Assembly: GCF_036116635.1 (NCBI RefSeq)
Contig: NZ_CP107995.1
Coordinates: forward strand, 744,001 to 808,000
Reading direction: 5' to 3'
DNA length: 64,000 nt
Origin: Amycolatopsis sp. NBC_00345
GTDB taxonomy: Bacteria > Actinomycetota > Actinomycetes > Mycobacteriales > Pseudonocardiaceae
Made by a program: the position numbers and the translations under genes. This document shows, piece by piece, positions 7,972 to 15,452 of the stretch (within the stretch, counting starts at the first letter, position 1; the number at the start of each line of letters is the position of its first letter). Below the pieces are notes generated by a model, which searched no databases, had not been told where the DNA came from, and saw only the letters and a program-made list of their open reading frames with translations.

Positions 7972-10947
7972 GTGCGTCGAAGCCGTTCTACCAAAGCCGC
8001 CAGAGCCGAAAGACCCAGAAGAGACACGCGGAGCCGGGCGGCCGTCCTGGCCGCCGGGGCCGCGGCGCTGCTCGCCGCGCTGGGCCTGGTCGCCCCGCCC
8101 GCGGGCGCGGCCACCACGTCCACACCGGACACCTTCTCCGCCACCGCCGCCCGGCAGATCGCCGCGCTGCAGGCGGTGAAGACCGGGCAGACCCCGGTCG
8201 AGTCCAAAATAGACAGCCGGTTGCTGGTCGAGCAGAAGCTGCGGGCTCAGCGGCTCAGCGCGTCGGCCGTCCCCGCGCTGAAGGCGGGCGACGTGTCCGC
8301 CGCCGGCACCGCGCTCGTCGACATCCGCGCCACCAAGGTCACCGACGGGCTGGTCAGTGACCTGCGCAAGGCGGGCGCGGGCATCCGGTCGCTGTCGGAC
8401 CGGGAGGCGAGCATCCGCGCCGAGGTGCCGCTGGCGGCGTTGCCCGCCATCGCCGCGCGCGCCGACGTGAAGCGAGTCGAGACCGCCGACCAGGCGATCA
8501 CCGCTCGCGAGCTGGAGCACCCGGCCGCGCCGGGCAAGGCCGCCCCGGCCGAGACCAAGCAACAGAAGGGCGCCCGCATCGAGGGCGAGCTGAAGAAGGC
8601 GCTCGCGGCGAAGAACCAGCGCTCCGCCGCCGCGGCCACCATCACCAGCGAGGGCGACCGCGCGCACAACGCGGACCTCGCCCGTCAGCAGTTCGGCGTC
8701 ACCGGCACCGGCGTGAAGGCCTGCGCCCTGTCCGACGGCGTCGACTCCCTCGCCGTCTCGCAGGCGAAGGGCGAGCTGCCCGCGAACGTCGACGTCCCCG
8801 CGGGCCAGGCGGGCTCGGGCGACGAGGGCACCGCGATGCTCGAAATCCTCCACGACCTCGCACCCAACGCCGCGCTCGGCTTCGCCTCGGCCTTCCAGTC
8901 GGACGCGAGCTTCGCCGACAACATCCGCACTCTTCGCTTCCAGTCGCACTGCGACGTGATCGTCGACGACGTCATCTACTTCGCGGAATCCCCGTTCCAG
9001 GACGGGATGATCGCCAAGGCCGTGAACGACGTGACCGCCGACGGCGCGCTCTACTTCTCCTCCGCGGGCAACGAAGGCAACGTCGCCGACGGCACCTCCG
9101 CGCACTGGGAAGGCGACTTCGCCGACTCCGGCAAGACGGTCGGCAAGTTCGCCGGCACCGCGCACAACTTCGCGGGCGCCGGGGGCAACCAGGTCTTCGA
9201 GCCGATCTCGGACGCCTCGTCCGCCGGCATCCCGGTGACGCTGAACTGGTCGGACCCGCTCGGCGCGGCGTCGGACGACTACGACCTCTACCTGCTCGAC
9301 GCCACCGGCAACGTGGTCAGCTTCAGCCAGAACGTGCAGAACGGCACCCAGGACCCGTTCGAGATCCTGTCCACGCCGTTCTTCGGCGGCACCGGGCTGC
9401 GGCTCGCGGTCGTCAAGTACGCCGGTGAAGGGCGCTACCTGTCGCTGACCGCGTTCAACAGCCGGTTCAAGGACTCGGCCGACGGCCTGAAGGCCTACAC
9501 CACCCCGGGTGTCGTGGTCGGCCATTCGGCCGCGCGCAACGCGTTCGCCGTCGCCGCGGCGCCCGCCGGTGCCGCGTTCGGCCGCCCGCTGGAGCCGGGC
9601 GACCCGGCCAACCCGGCCGGCCCGTTCCCGGCCGCGTTCTCCGGCGCCAGCAAGGCCGAGCGGTTCAGCTCCGACGGCCCGCGGCGGATGTTCTACGAAG
9701 CCGACGGCACGCCCATCACCCCGGGCAACGTCTCCGCGACCGGTGGTGAGCTGCGGGGCAAGCCCGAGATCACCGCGGCCGACGGCGTCCGCACCTCGGT
9801 GACCGGGTTCGACCCGTTCTTCGGCACCTCCGCGGCCGCCCCGCACGCCGCCGGGATCGCGGCGCTGGTGCTGTCCGGCAACCCCGGACTGTCCGCTTCG
9901 GACGTTCGCGACGCGTTCCTGAACACGGCCGTGGACATCGAGGCGCCCGGCACCGACAACCTGACCGGTGCGGGGGTCATCCTCGCCGACAAGGTGCTCG
10001 CCTACACCGGGGCCAGCCCGCAGCCCTACGCCCAGGCCCAGCCGCCGACGGTGAAGGCGACCGACGGCGGCTCCTCGCTGGACCCCGGCGACACGGCGAA
10101 GGTGACGCTGCCGGTGACCAACACCGGTGACGGCATCGCGTCGTCCACCAGCGTCGTGCTGACCAGCCCCACCCCGGGCGTCACGATCGCGCCGCGCGCC
10201 AAGGCGTACGGCACGATCAGCCCGGGCCAGACCGGCGTGAACGACTTCACCGTCACCGTGCCGGCGAGCCAGCAGCTCGGCGTCCCGGTGGTGCTGTCCG
10301 CCAAGGTGACGTTCGCGGGCTCGTTCTCGCCGCTCACCAGCACGTTCCAGGTCGGGGTCGGCACGCCGTCACCGGTGGCGCAGACCTTCGCCTACACCGG
10401 CCCGGTGGTGGCGATCCCGGACAACTCGCCGCTCGGCGCCTCGGTGCCGCTCGTGGTGAGCGGGGTCGGGCCCGCGTCCAAGGTGTCGCTGTCGATCGAC
10501 GGCACCACCTGCACCACCACCGAAGGCGCGACGACGGTCGGCATCGACCACACGTACGTGGCCGACCTGGCCGGCACGCTGATCTCGCCCTCGGGCGCGA
10601 CGGCGACGCTGTTCCAGCACACCGGCACCAGCGCCAACAACCTGTGCCAGGTCGTGTTCGACGATTCGGCGGTGAAACCGTTCAGCAGCCTCACCTCGCT
10701 GGACGCGCCGTTCACCGGCACCTACCGGCCGGCGAACGCGCAGACCCCGCTGAGCGGCATCGGCGCGGCCGACGGCACGTGGACGTTCAAGGCGGTGGAC
10801 AGCGCGGTCGGTGACACCGGTTCGATCCGCAGTGTCTCGCTGCACGTCAACGGCTACGTCGGTGCCGTCCCGGCGCCGGGGCAGGCCGCCGGGGTGCACC
10901 AGTCGGTGACCACGGGGCCGGTCCACCCGGCCAACGCCCTCGCCTGA
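7972..10947 (+). CDS. Secreted subtilase-like protein with C-terminal P domain
   Basis: GTG at 7972 lies 5 bases after GGAGG. The 991-residue precursor has a long basic n-region and a hydrophobic core ending in PPAGAA, a Sec or Tat type signal peptide. The peptidase region has Asp255 in CALSDGVDS, the oxyanion Asn367 in SSAGNEGN and Ser620 in GTSAAAPHAAG. The usual HGTxVA histidine motif is replaced by DEGTAMLEI (Glu285), with a His nine residues later (His294 in LHDLAP). Between Asn367 and Ser620 lies a long insert that looks like a beta-rich domain. After residue 690 there is a CARDB-like region, and residues about 830-970 resemble the proprotein convertase P domain (SLSIDG, DLAGTLISPSG, GTWTFKAVDSAVGDTG). 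Activity is uncertain because of the missing His motif. Confidence 0.85.
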   Translation: MRRSRSTKAARAERPRRDTRSRAAVLAAGAAALLAALGLVAPPAGAATTSTPDTFSATAARQIAALQAVKTGQTPVESKIDSRLLVEQKLRAQRLSASAVPALKAGDVSAAGTALVDIRATKVTDGLVSDLRKAGAGIRSLSDREASIRAEVPLAALPAIAARADVKRVETADQAITARELEHPAAPGKAAPAETKQQKGARIEGELKKALAAKNQRSAAAATITSEGDRAHNADLARQQFGVTGTGVKACALSDGVDSLAVSQAKGELPANVDVPAGQAGSGDEGTAMLEILHDLAPNAALGFASAFQSDASFADNIRTLRFQSHCDVIVDDVIYFAESPFQDGMIAKAVNDVTADGALYFSSAGNEGNVADGTSAHWEGDFADSGKTVGKFAGTAHNFAGAGGNQVFEPISDASSAGIPVTLNWSDPLGAASDDYDLYLLDATGNVVSFSQNVQNGTQDPFEILSTPFFGGTGLRLAVVKYAGEGRYLSLTAFNSRFKDSADGLKAYTTPGVVVGHSAARNAFAVAAAPAGAAFGRPLEPGDPANPAGPFPAAFSGASKAERFSSDGPRRMFYEADGTPITPGNVSATGGELRGKPEITAADGVRTSVTGFDPFFGTSAAAPHAAGIAALVLSGNPGLSASDVRDAFLNTAVDIEAPGTDNLTGAGVILADKVLAYTGASPQPYAQAQPPTVKATDGGSSLDPGDTAKVTLPVTNTGDGIASSTSVVLTSPTPGVTIAPRAKAYGTISPGQTGVNDFTVTVPASQQLGVPVVLSAKVTFAGSFSPLTSTFQVGVGTPSPVAQTFAYTGPVVAIPDNSPLGASVPLVVSGVGPASKVSLSIDGTTCTTTEGATTVGIDHTYVADLAGTLISPSGATATLFQHTGTSANNLCQVVFDDSAVKPFSSLTSLDAPFTGTYRPANAQTPLSGIGAADGTWTFKAVDSAVGDTGSIRSVSLHVNGYVGAVPAPGQAAGVHQSVTTGPVHPANALA

Positions 10948-10957
10948 TCCCCAAGGG

Positions 10958-11010
10958 TCCCTGAAGGCCACCATGAGGGTCGGATATGCCCTCATGGTGG
11001 CCTTCAGGGA
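10958..11010. repeat. Palindrome family A, copy 1 (22-bp arms, 9-base loop)
   Basis: The arm at 10958-10979 (core CCTGAAGGCCACCATGAGGG) is the exact reverse complement of 10989-11010, with a 9-base loop ending in GATATG. It lies 10 bases after the subtilase stop codon and 40 bases before the next gene. Near-identical copies with the same loop length are at 31646-31700 and 58670-58726. It probably works as a terminator and is also a dispersed repeat. Confidence 0.85.
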
Positions 11011-11049
11011 CTTCGGCGGGAGGGGTGGGATGGCCGTACCGTTGCCGTC

Positions 11050-11718
11050 ATGGCGAAGGCACGTCAGGTCGCGGGCGGCGGGCGGGCGGTCGAGGTGGCG
11101 CCGGACCGGCTCGCCGGCTGGTTCGCGCGCTTCGCGGAGCGCAACGACGGTGTCCGCGCGACCGTGCTCGGTCCGCGTGAGGTCTGCGTGACAGCGGGCA
11201 ACGGGGTCACGGCGACCGCCACTGTCCCGTTCGGACCGCTGGCCATGACGGGGGAGCGTGAGGGGCTGGCCGTTGAGCCGTTTGTCGCCCACGTGCTCGT
11301 GCCGCGGCTGGTCGCGCTGCTGCTGGTGCGCCTCGGCGGGCACAGCCTCGGCCTGGCCCGCGGCGGGGTGGTGGTGCTCTCGCGCACCGACCGGCACCTG
11401 GTGCACGGCCGGTCCGCCGCCGGCGGCTGGTCGCAGCAGCGGTTCGCGCGCCGCCGCGCGGGACAGGCACGGACGGCGTTGAACACCGCCGCCCAGGACG
11501 CTTTCGAGGTCCTCGTGCCCCGGCTGTCCGAAGTGGACGCAGTGGTGCTCGGCGGCGATCGGCACGCGCTGGACCGGCTGCGCGGGGACCGCCGGCTGGC
11601 GCCGCTGTTCGCTCGCGCGGAGCCGAGGGTGCTGGAGATCGCCGAACCTCGGCGAACCGTTCTCGAAGACGCGGCGGAGCAGGCGATCTCCGTGGAACTG
11701 GTGCTGCGCGAGAGGTGA
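11050..11718 (+). CDS. acVLRF1 family peptidyl-tRNA hydrolase (Vms1-like release factor)
   Basis: 222 residues. The centre contains AAGGWSQQRFARRR (Gln129-Gln130), the glycine-rich loop with catalytic Gln typical of the Vms1/ANKZF1-like release-factor fold. This corresponds to the GGQ loop of eRF1-type factors. Actinobacterial VLRF1 proteins are predicted to release nascent chains from tRNA on stalled or split ribosomes. The rest fits the family, including LVVVLSRTDRHLVHGR-like strands and the C-terminal VDAVVLGGD...LFARAEPRVLEIAEPR segment. It sits just upstream of a ribosome-targeting ABC-F gene, which fits a shared role in translation quality control, though a promoter lies between them. 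Confidence 0.85.
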   Translation: MAKARQVAGGGRAVEVAPDRLAGWFARFAERNDGVRATVLGPREVCVTAGNGVTATATVPFGPLAMTGEREGLAVEPFVAHVLVPRLVALLLVRLGGHSLGLARGGVVVLSRTDRHLVHGRSAAGGWSQQRFARRRAGQARTALNTAAQDAFEVLVPRLSEVDAVVLGGDRHALDRLRGDRRLAPLFARAEPRVLEIAEPRRTVLEDAAEQAISVELVLRER

Positions 11719-11779
11719 ACTCCCGGTGAAGCCGGAGTGAGACCGGCCACGGGGCGGAAAACCCGTGGACGCCGACCCG

Positions 11780-11857
11780 TACACTCGATCTCGTGGAAAT
11801 CCTGCTGGAGTAGCGGCCGCACCGGACACCCGTGTCGAAACCGGGTGGTGCCGGTGC
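11780..11857 (+). promoter_or_regulatory. Candidate leaderless promoter, mini-ORF and attenuator hairpin before the ABC-F gene
   Basis: TACACT at 11780-11785 resembles a -10 box. Seven bases later a GTG (11793) opens a 6-codon frame, so transcription and translation could begin together. The mini-ORF ends at 11813. Right after it, GCACCGG (11819-11825) can pair with CCGGTGC (11851-11857), with ACCC/GGGT extending the stem. ABC-F resistance genes are often controlled by ribosome stalling on such leaders. No -35 box is clear. The arrangement is seen; the regulation is inferred. Confidence 0.4.
11793..11813 (+). CDS. Possible 6-residue leader peptide (MEILLE)
   Basis: GTG-GAA-ATC-CTG-CTG-GAG-TAG. 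It has no Shine-Dalgarno sequence, but it begins 7 bases after a -10-like TACACT, which fits a leaderless start. It is followed directly by a stable hairpin and then by the ABC-F gene 86 bases downstream. It is too short for any coding statistics, so it is offered only because of its position. Confidence 0.3.
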   Translation: MEILLE

Positions 11858-11899
11858 CCGAAGCTGTCCACGTCCACCCCCCGAATCCGGGAGTTTCTC

Positions 11900-13528
11900 T
11901 TGATCACGGCCACTGGCCTCGAGCTGCGTGCCGGCTCGCGCATCCTGCTCAACGGCGCCACCGTCCGCATCCAGCCCGGCGACCGCATCGGCCTGGTCGG
12001 CCGCAACGGCGCCGGCAAGACCACCTCGCTGAAGGTGCTCGCCGGCGAGGGCGAGCCGCACGCCGGCGACGTCCGCCGCAGCGGCGAGCTGGGCTACCTG
12101 CCACAGGACCCGCGCGAAGGCGACCTGTCCGTCACCGCGAAGGACCGCGTGCTGTCCGCGCGCGGGCTCGACACGCTGCTGCGCGACATGGAGAAGGCGC
12201 AGACGGCGATGTCCGAGCTGGTCGACGAACGCCAGCGCGACAAGGCCATCAGCCGCTACAGCCGACTCGAAGAGCGCTTCGCGTCACTGGGCGGTTACGC
12301 CGCGGAGAGTGAAGCCGCGCGCATCTGCTCGAACCTCGGCCTGGCCGACCGTGTGCTGTCGCAGACGCTGAGCACGCTGTCCGGCGGCCAGCGCCGCCGC
12401 GTGGAGCTGGCGCGCATCCTGTTCGCCGCCGCCGAGGCGGGCGCGGGCGGCAAGTCCGAGACGATCCTGCTGCTCGACGAGCCCACCAACCACCTGGACG
12501 CCGACTCGGTCACCTGGCTGCGCGGCTTCCTCAAGCAGCACGACGGCGGGCTCGTGGTGATCAGCCACGACGTGGAGCTGCTCGGCGACGTCGTCAACAA
12601 GGTCTGGTTCCTCGACGCGACGCGCGGCGAGCTCGACCTGTACAACATGGGCTGGCAGCGCTACCTCGACGCGCGCGCCACGGACGAGAAGCGCCGCCGC
12701 CGCGAGCGCGCGAACGCCGAGAAGAAGGCGTCCGCGTTGCAGCAGCAGGCCGCGAAGCTCGGTGCGAAGGCGACGAAGGCGGTGGCGGCCAAGAACATGG
12801 CGCGCCGCGCGGAGCAGATGCTGTCCGCCCTCGACGAGACCCGTCACGCCGACAAGGTCGCCCGGATCAAGTTCCCGGAGCCGGCGCCCTGCGGCCGCAC
12901 GCCGCTGATGGCCGAGGGTCTGTCGAAGTCTTACGGCTCGCTCGAGATCTTCACCGGGGTCGACCTCGCCGTCGACCGGGGCTCGAAGGTCGTCGTACTC
13001 GGATTGAACGGTGCCGGAAAGACGACATTGCTCCGGTTGCTCGGCGGAATGGAAACTCCGGACACCGGATCCTTGGTGCCGGGTCACGGAATGCGTTTGG
13101 GCTATTACGCACAGGAACACGAAACGCTCGACCATGAAGCGAGCGTGTGGGAAAACATCCGACATCTGGCCCCGGACACCGGCGCCCAGGAGTTGCGTAA
13201 CCTGCTCGGCTCGTTCCTCTTCACCGGCGAACAACTCGACCAGCCCGCCGGCACGCTTTCCGGTGGCGAGAAGACGCGCCTCGCGCTGGCCGGCCTGGTC
13301 TCCAGCGCCGCCAACGTGCTGCTGCTCGACGAGCCTACGAACAACCTGGACCCGGCCAGCCGCGCGCAGGTGCTGGACGCGCTGCGCAGCTTCGCCGGCG
13401 CGGTCGTGCTGGTCACTCACGACCCGGGCGCGGTCGAGGCGCTGGAGCCCGAGCGCGTCATCCTGCTGCCCGACGGCACCGAGGACCATTGGTCCGCTGA
13501 TTATCTGGAACTTGTCCAGCTAGCGTGA
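11900..13528 (+). CDS. ABC-F family ATPase (Rv1473-like)
   Basis: 542 residues from TTG at 11900. There are two ABC domains in one chain and no membrane segments: Walker A at 34-41 (GRNGAGKT) and 368-375 (GLNGAGKT), signature LSGGQ at 160 and LSGGE at 453, and Walker B LLLLDEPTN in both. Between them is a charged, helical linker rich in Ala/Lys/Arg (about 255-325), the P-site tRNA interaction motif region of ABC-F proteins. These bind the ribosomal E site and affect translation or protect against antibiotics. The length equals that of Mycobacterium Rv1473, and the small HTH gene that follows corresponds to Rv1473A, so the pair is conserved. The frame is open upstream to 11765, but the TTG gives the family N-terminus (LITATGLELRAG). 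Confidence 0.88.
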   Translation: MITATGLELRAGSRILLNGATVRIQPGDRIGLVGRNGAGKTTSLKVLAGEGEPHAGDVRRSGELGYLPQDPREGDLSVTAKDRVLSARGLDTLLRDMEKAQTAMSELVDERQRDKAISRYSRLEERFASLGGYAAESEAARICSNLGLADRVLSQTLSTLSGGQRRRVELARILFAAAEAGAGGKSETILLLDEPTNHLDADSVTWLRGFLKQHDGGLVVISHDVELLGDVVNKVWFLDATRGELDLYNMGWQRYLDARATDEKRRRRERANAEKKASALQQQAAKLGAKATKAVAAKNMARRAEQMLSALDETRHADKVARIKFPEPAPCGRTPLMAEGLSKSYGSLEIFTGVDLAVDRGSKVVVLGLNGAGKTTLLRLLGGMETPDTGSLVPGHGMRLGYYAQEHETLDHEASVWENIRHLAPDTGAQELRNLLGSFLFTGEQLDQPAGTLSGGEKTRLALAGLVSSAANVLLLDEPTNNLDPASRAQVLDALRSFAGAVVLVTHDPGAVEALEPERVILLPDGTEDHWSADYLELVQLA

Positions 13529-13709
13529 CCTCAGATGCGGCCATTCGGGTGCTTGCCAACCGGCGCGAAGCACTGAAATGGCCCAATGTGATCGCAGTTT
13601 CGACTGTTTTACGTCTGTCGTCTGGCATTCCGGCGCTCAGTGTTCGATCATTGCCCCGGCAGGGGCCGTTATGTGGCCCAGAACACCACTCGGCGGGAAG
13701 GCGATCGAC

Positions 13710-13919
13710 GTGGCTGATCTCAAGAAAGGCGCGCGGATCACCGGCAACACGCGCGACAAGCTGGCCGCTGACCTGAAGAAGAAATACGAGAAGGGCTCGA
13801 GCATCCGAGCCCTCGCGGAGTCCACGGGACGGTCCTACGGGTTCGTCCACCGGGTTCTCTCGGAGTCCGGAGTCCAGCTGCGGGGGCGTGGCGGGGCGAC
13901 TCGGGTCAAGAAGAAGTAG
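13710..13919 (+). CDS. Small helix-turn-helix protein (Rv1473A-like)
   Basis: 69 residues from a GTG that follows GGGAAGG at 8-base spacing. It is Lys/Arg-rich. The middle, YEKGSSIRALAESTGRSYGF followed by VHRVLSESG, reads as a classical helix-turn-helix. The family is widespread in actinobacteria as a 60-70 residue putative DNA-binding protein, found next to the Rv1473-type ABC-F gene as here. Its end overlaps the end of the convergent membrane-protein gene by 14 bases. Targets are unknown. Confidence 0.8.
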   Translation: MADLKKGARITGNTRDKLAADLKKKYEKGSSIRALAESTGRSYGFVHRVLSESGVQLRGRGGATRVKKK

Positions 13920-15231
13920 CACCAGGGCTGCTGCGCGGGGGGCGCAGTCCCGGTTCGGAGGCTCGGAACGTGAGCGCGGCTCCGAGCAGTACCAAGGGAT
14001 AGACCAGGTAGCCGTAGCGAGTTGCCGGAGTGAGCAGGATCAAGGCGCCGAGACCGACGGCGATCCGCACCAGCGCGGCGGATCCGGTCGCGGGGGGCCG
14101 GCGCCCCAGCCACACCAGCATGGCCACCGCTGCCGCACCGACCAGTACCAGCGAAACCACGTTGCCCACGGGGCCGGTTTCCGCGATCAGGTGGCCCGGC
14201 AACGGGCTCGCCGCGGGGGAGCGCACCACGCCCATCCCGAGCGGGAACCGGATCACGTGCTCCATGAAGGCCTCCGGGCCGGCCAGGTAGACCGGCAGGT
14301 GCAGCACCACCGTCGTGGTGACCAAAGTGGTCACGAAACGGATGAGCGCCGCGCGGCCCAGGCCGTTTTCGCGGCGCCCGCGGCAGTAGACGTAGACGAT
14401 GAGCACCGCCGCGGCCGGTGCCACGATGAGTTTCGCGCTGATCACCAGCGCCAGCACCAGCCCCGACCAGCCGGCCCGGCCGGTCGCGGCGAGTGCGCAC
14501 GCGAGCACCAGCAGTCCCACGATGGCCAGATCCGGCCCGGCGACCGACCACGTCAACGCGGTCAGCGGGCACGCGACCGCGAGCTGCGCCGCGAAAACCG
14601 GAATTCGGGGCCATTTCAGCATTCGTAGCGAGGCGATCACGCACAGGCACGCGGCGAGCGCGAACATCCAGCGCGCGTCGGTGAGCGCGTTCGTCACCGG
14701 GTTGCCACCGAACAACGCGCGCGGCAGGCCGAAGATCGTCATCACCGGGCCGTAGGGCGTGTAGTCGTTGACCTCCGGCGGGCGGCCGAGGGCGGTCACG
14801 TCGACGTAGGGCGTGCCGTGCTGCAGCAGCAGGCTCGCGCTGCGCTCGATCACCCACACTTCGGGCTGCGCGGCCCACGAGCCGGGGGTGATCAGCCAGT
14901 CCACTCCGGTCAGTCGGCGAATCACCAGCACGGTCAGCGGAACGATCATCGCCAACAGCCCGACCGACGCGATACCCAGCCACCGCGAGCTGAGCCGTCC
15001 CCGCGGCTCGCGGCCGGCCCGCGCGGAGATCAGCAGCCAGGCGCTGTGCACGGCGGCGAGCCCGTAGCCGGCGCTCGCGAACGCGCCCCAGATCCGGTAG
15101 CCGTAGAACTCCGAGGCGAACGCGCTGGCGAACGCGAACACGAAGCAGCCGAAGTAGAACACCAGGTCCCAGCCGAGCAGCCGGGTGGCGCGGGCCTCGG
15201 CCGCGCGGCCCGGTGCCATGAGCAGCTGCAC
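13906..15231 (-). CDS. Polytopic membrane glycosyltransferase-like protein (GT87/DUF2029 type)
   Basis: 441 residues with about ten hydrophobic helices. An early periplasmic loop contains PEVNDYTPYGPV, resembling the active-site loop of polyprenyl-phosphate-mannose-dependent GT-C mannosyltransferases (DUF2029/GT87). Other signs are the alternation of Arg-rich cytosolic loops and a final short charged tail. The GTG start follows AGGGGG at 7-base spacing; an ATG five codons in is an alternative. It probably adds mannose or a related sugar to a lipid or cell-wall glycan using a polyprenyl-phosphate donor, but the substrate cannot be told. Confidence 0.6.
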   Translation of the reverse strand: MQLLMAPGRAAEARATRLLGWDLVFYFGCFVFAFASAFASEFYGYRIWGAFASAGYGLAAVHSAWLLISARAGREPRGRLSSRWLGIASVGLLAMIVPLTVLVIRRLTGVDWLITPGSWAAQPEVWVIERSASLLLQHGTPYVDVTALGRPPEVNDYTPYGPVMTIFGLPRALFGGNPVTNALTDARWMFALAACLCVIASLRMLKWPRIPVFAAQLAVACPLTALTWSVAGPDLAIVGLLVLACALAATGRAGWSGLVLALVISAKLIVAPAAAVLIVYVYCRGRRENGLGRAALIRFVTTLVTTTVVLHLPVYLAGPEAFMEHVIRFPLGMGVVRSPAASPLPGHLIAETGPVGNVVSLVLVGAAAVAMLVWLGRRPPATGSAALVRIAVGLGALILLTPATRYGYLVYPLVLLGAALTFRASEPGLRPPRSSPGATSS

Positions 15232-15452
15232 CCTGCGTCCCCCTCGACTCGGCGTATCGTCCCCCGTCGCGTCAGGTTACCGAGGGGTCCCCGGCGGTGA
15301 GCGGCCGCCCGTTTGCCGAGGACCCGGCCGGATCGGGAAGAACTCCGGGCGGGCCGGTGTTGTCCGCTTCATATCCGGAAAAAAGCTCAAGTAATATAGA
15401 AGTTTCATCCGGGCCGCACCACCGGCCCGGCTGGGAAGATGGGGGACACCTG

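Noticed and set aside
10958..11010. Family A palindromes as insertion-sequence ends
   Set aside because: The two arms are only 9 bases apart, so there is no room for a transposase or internal DNA; no target duplications are visible.
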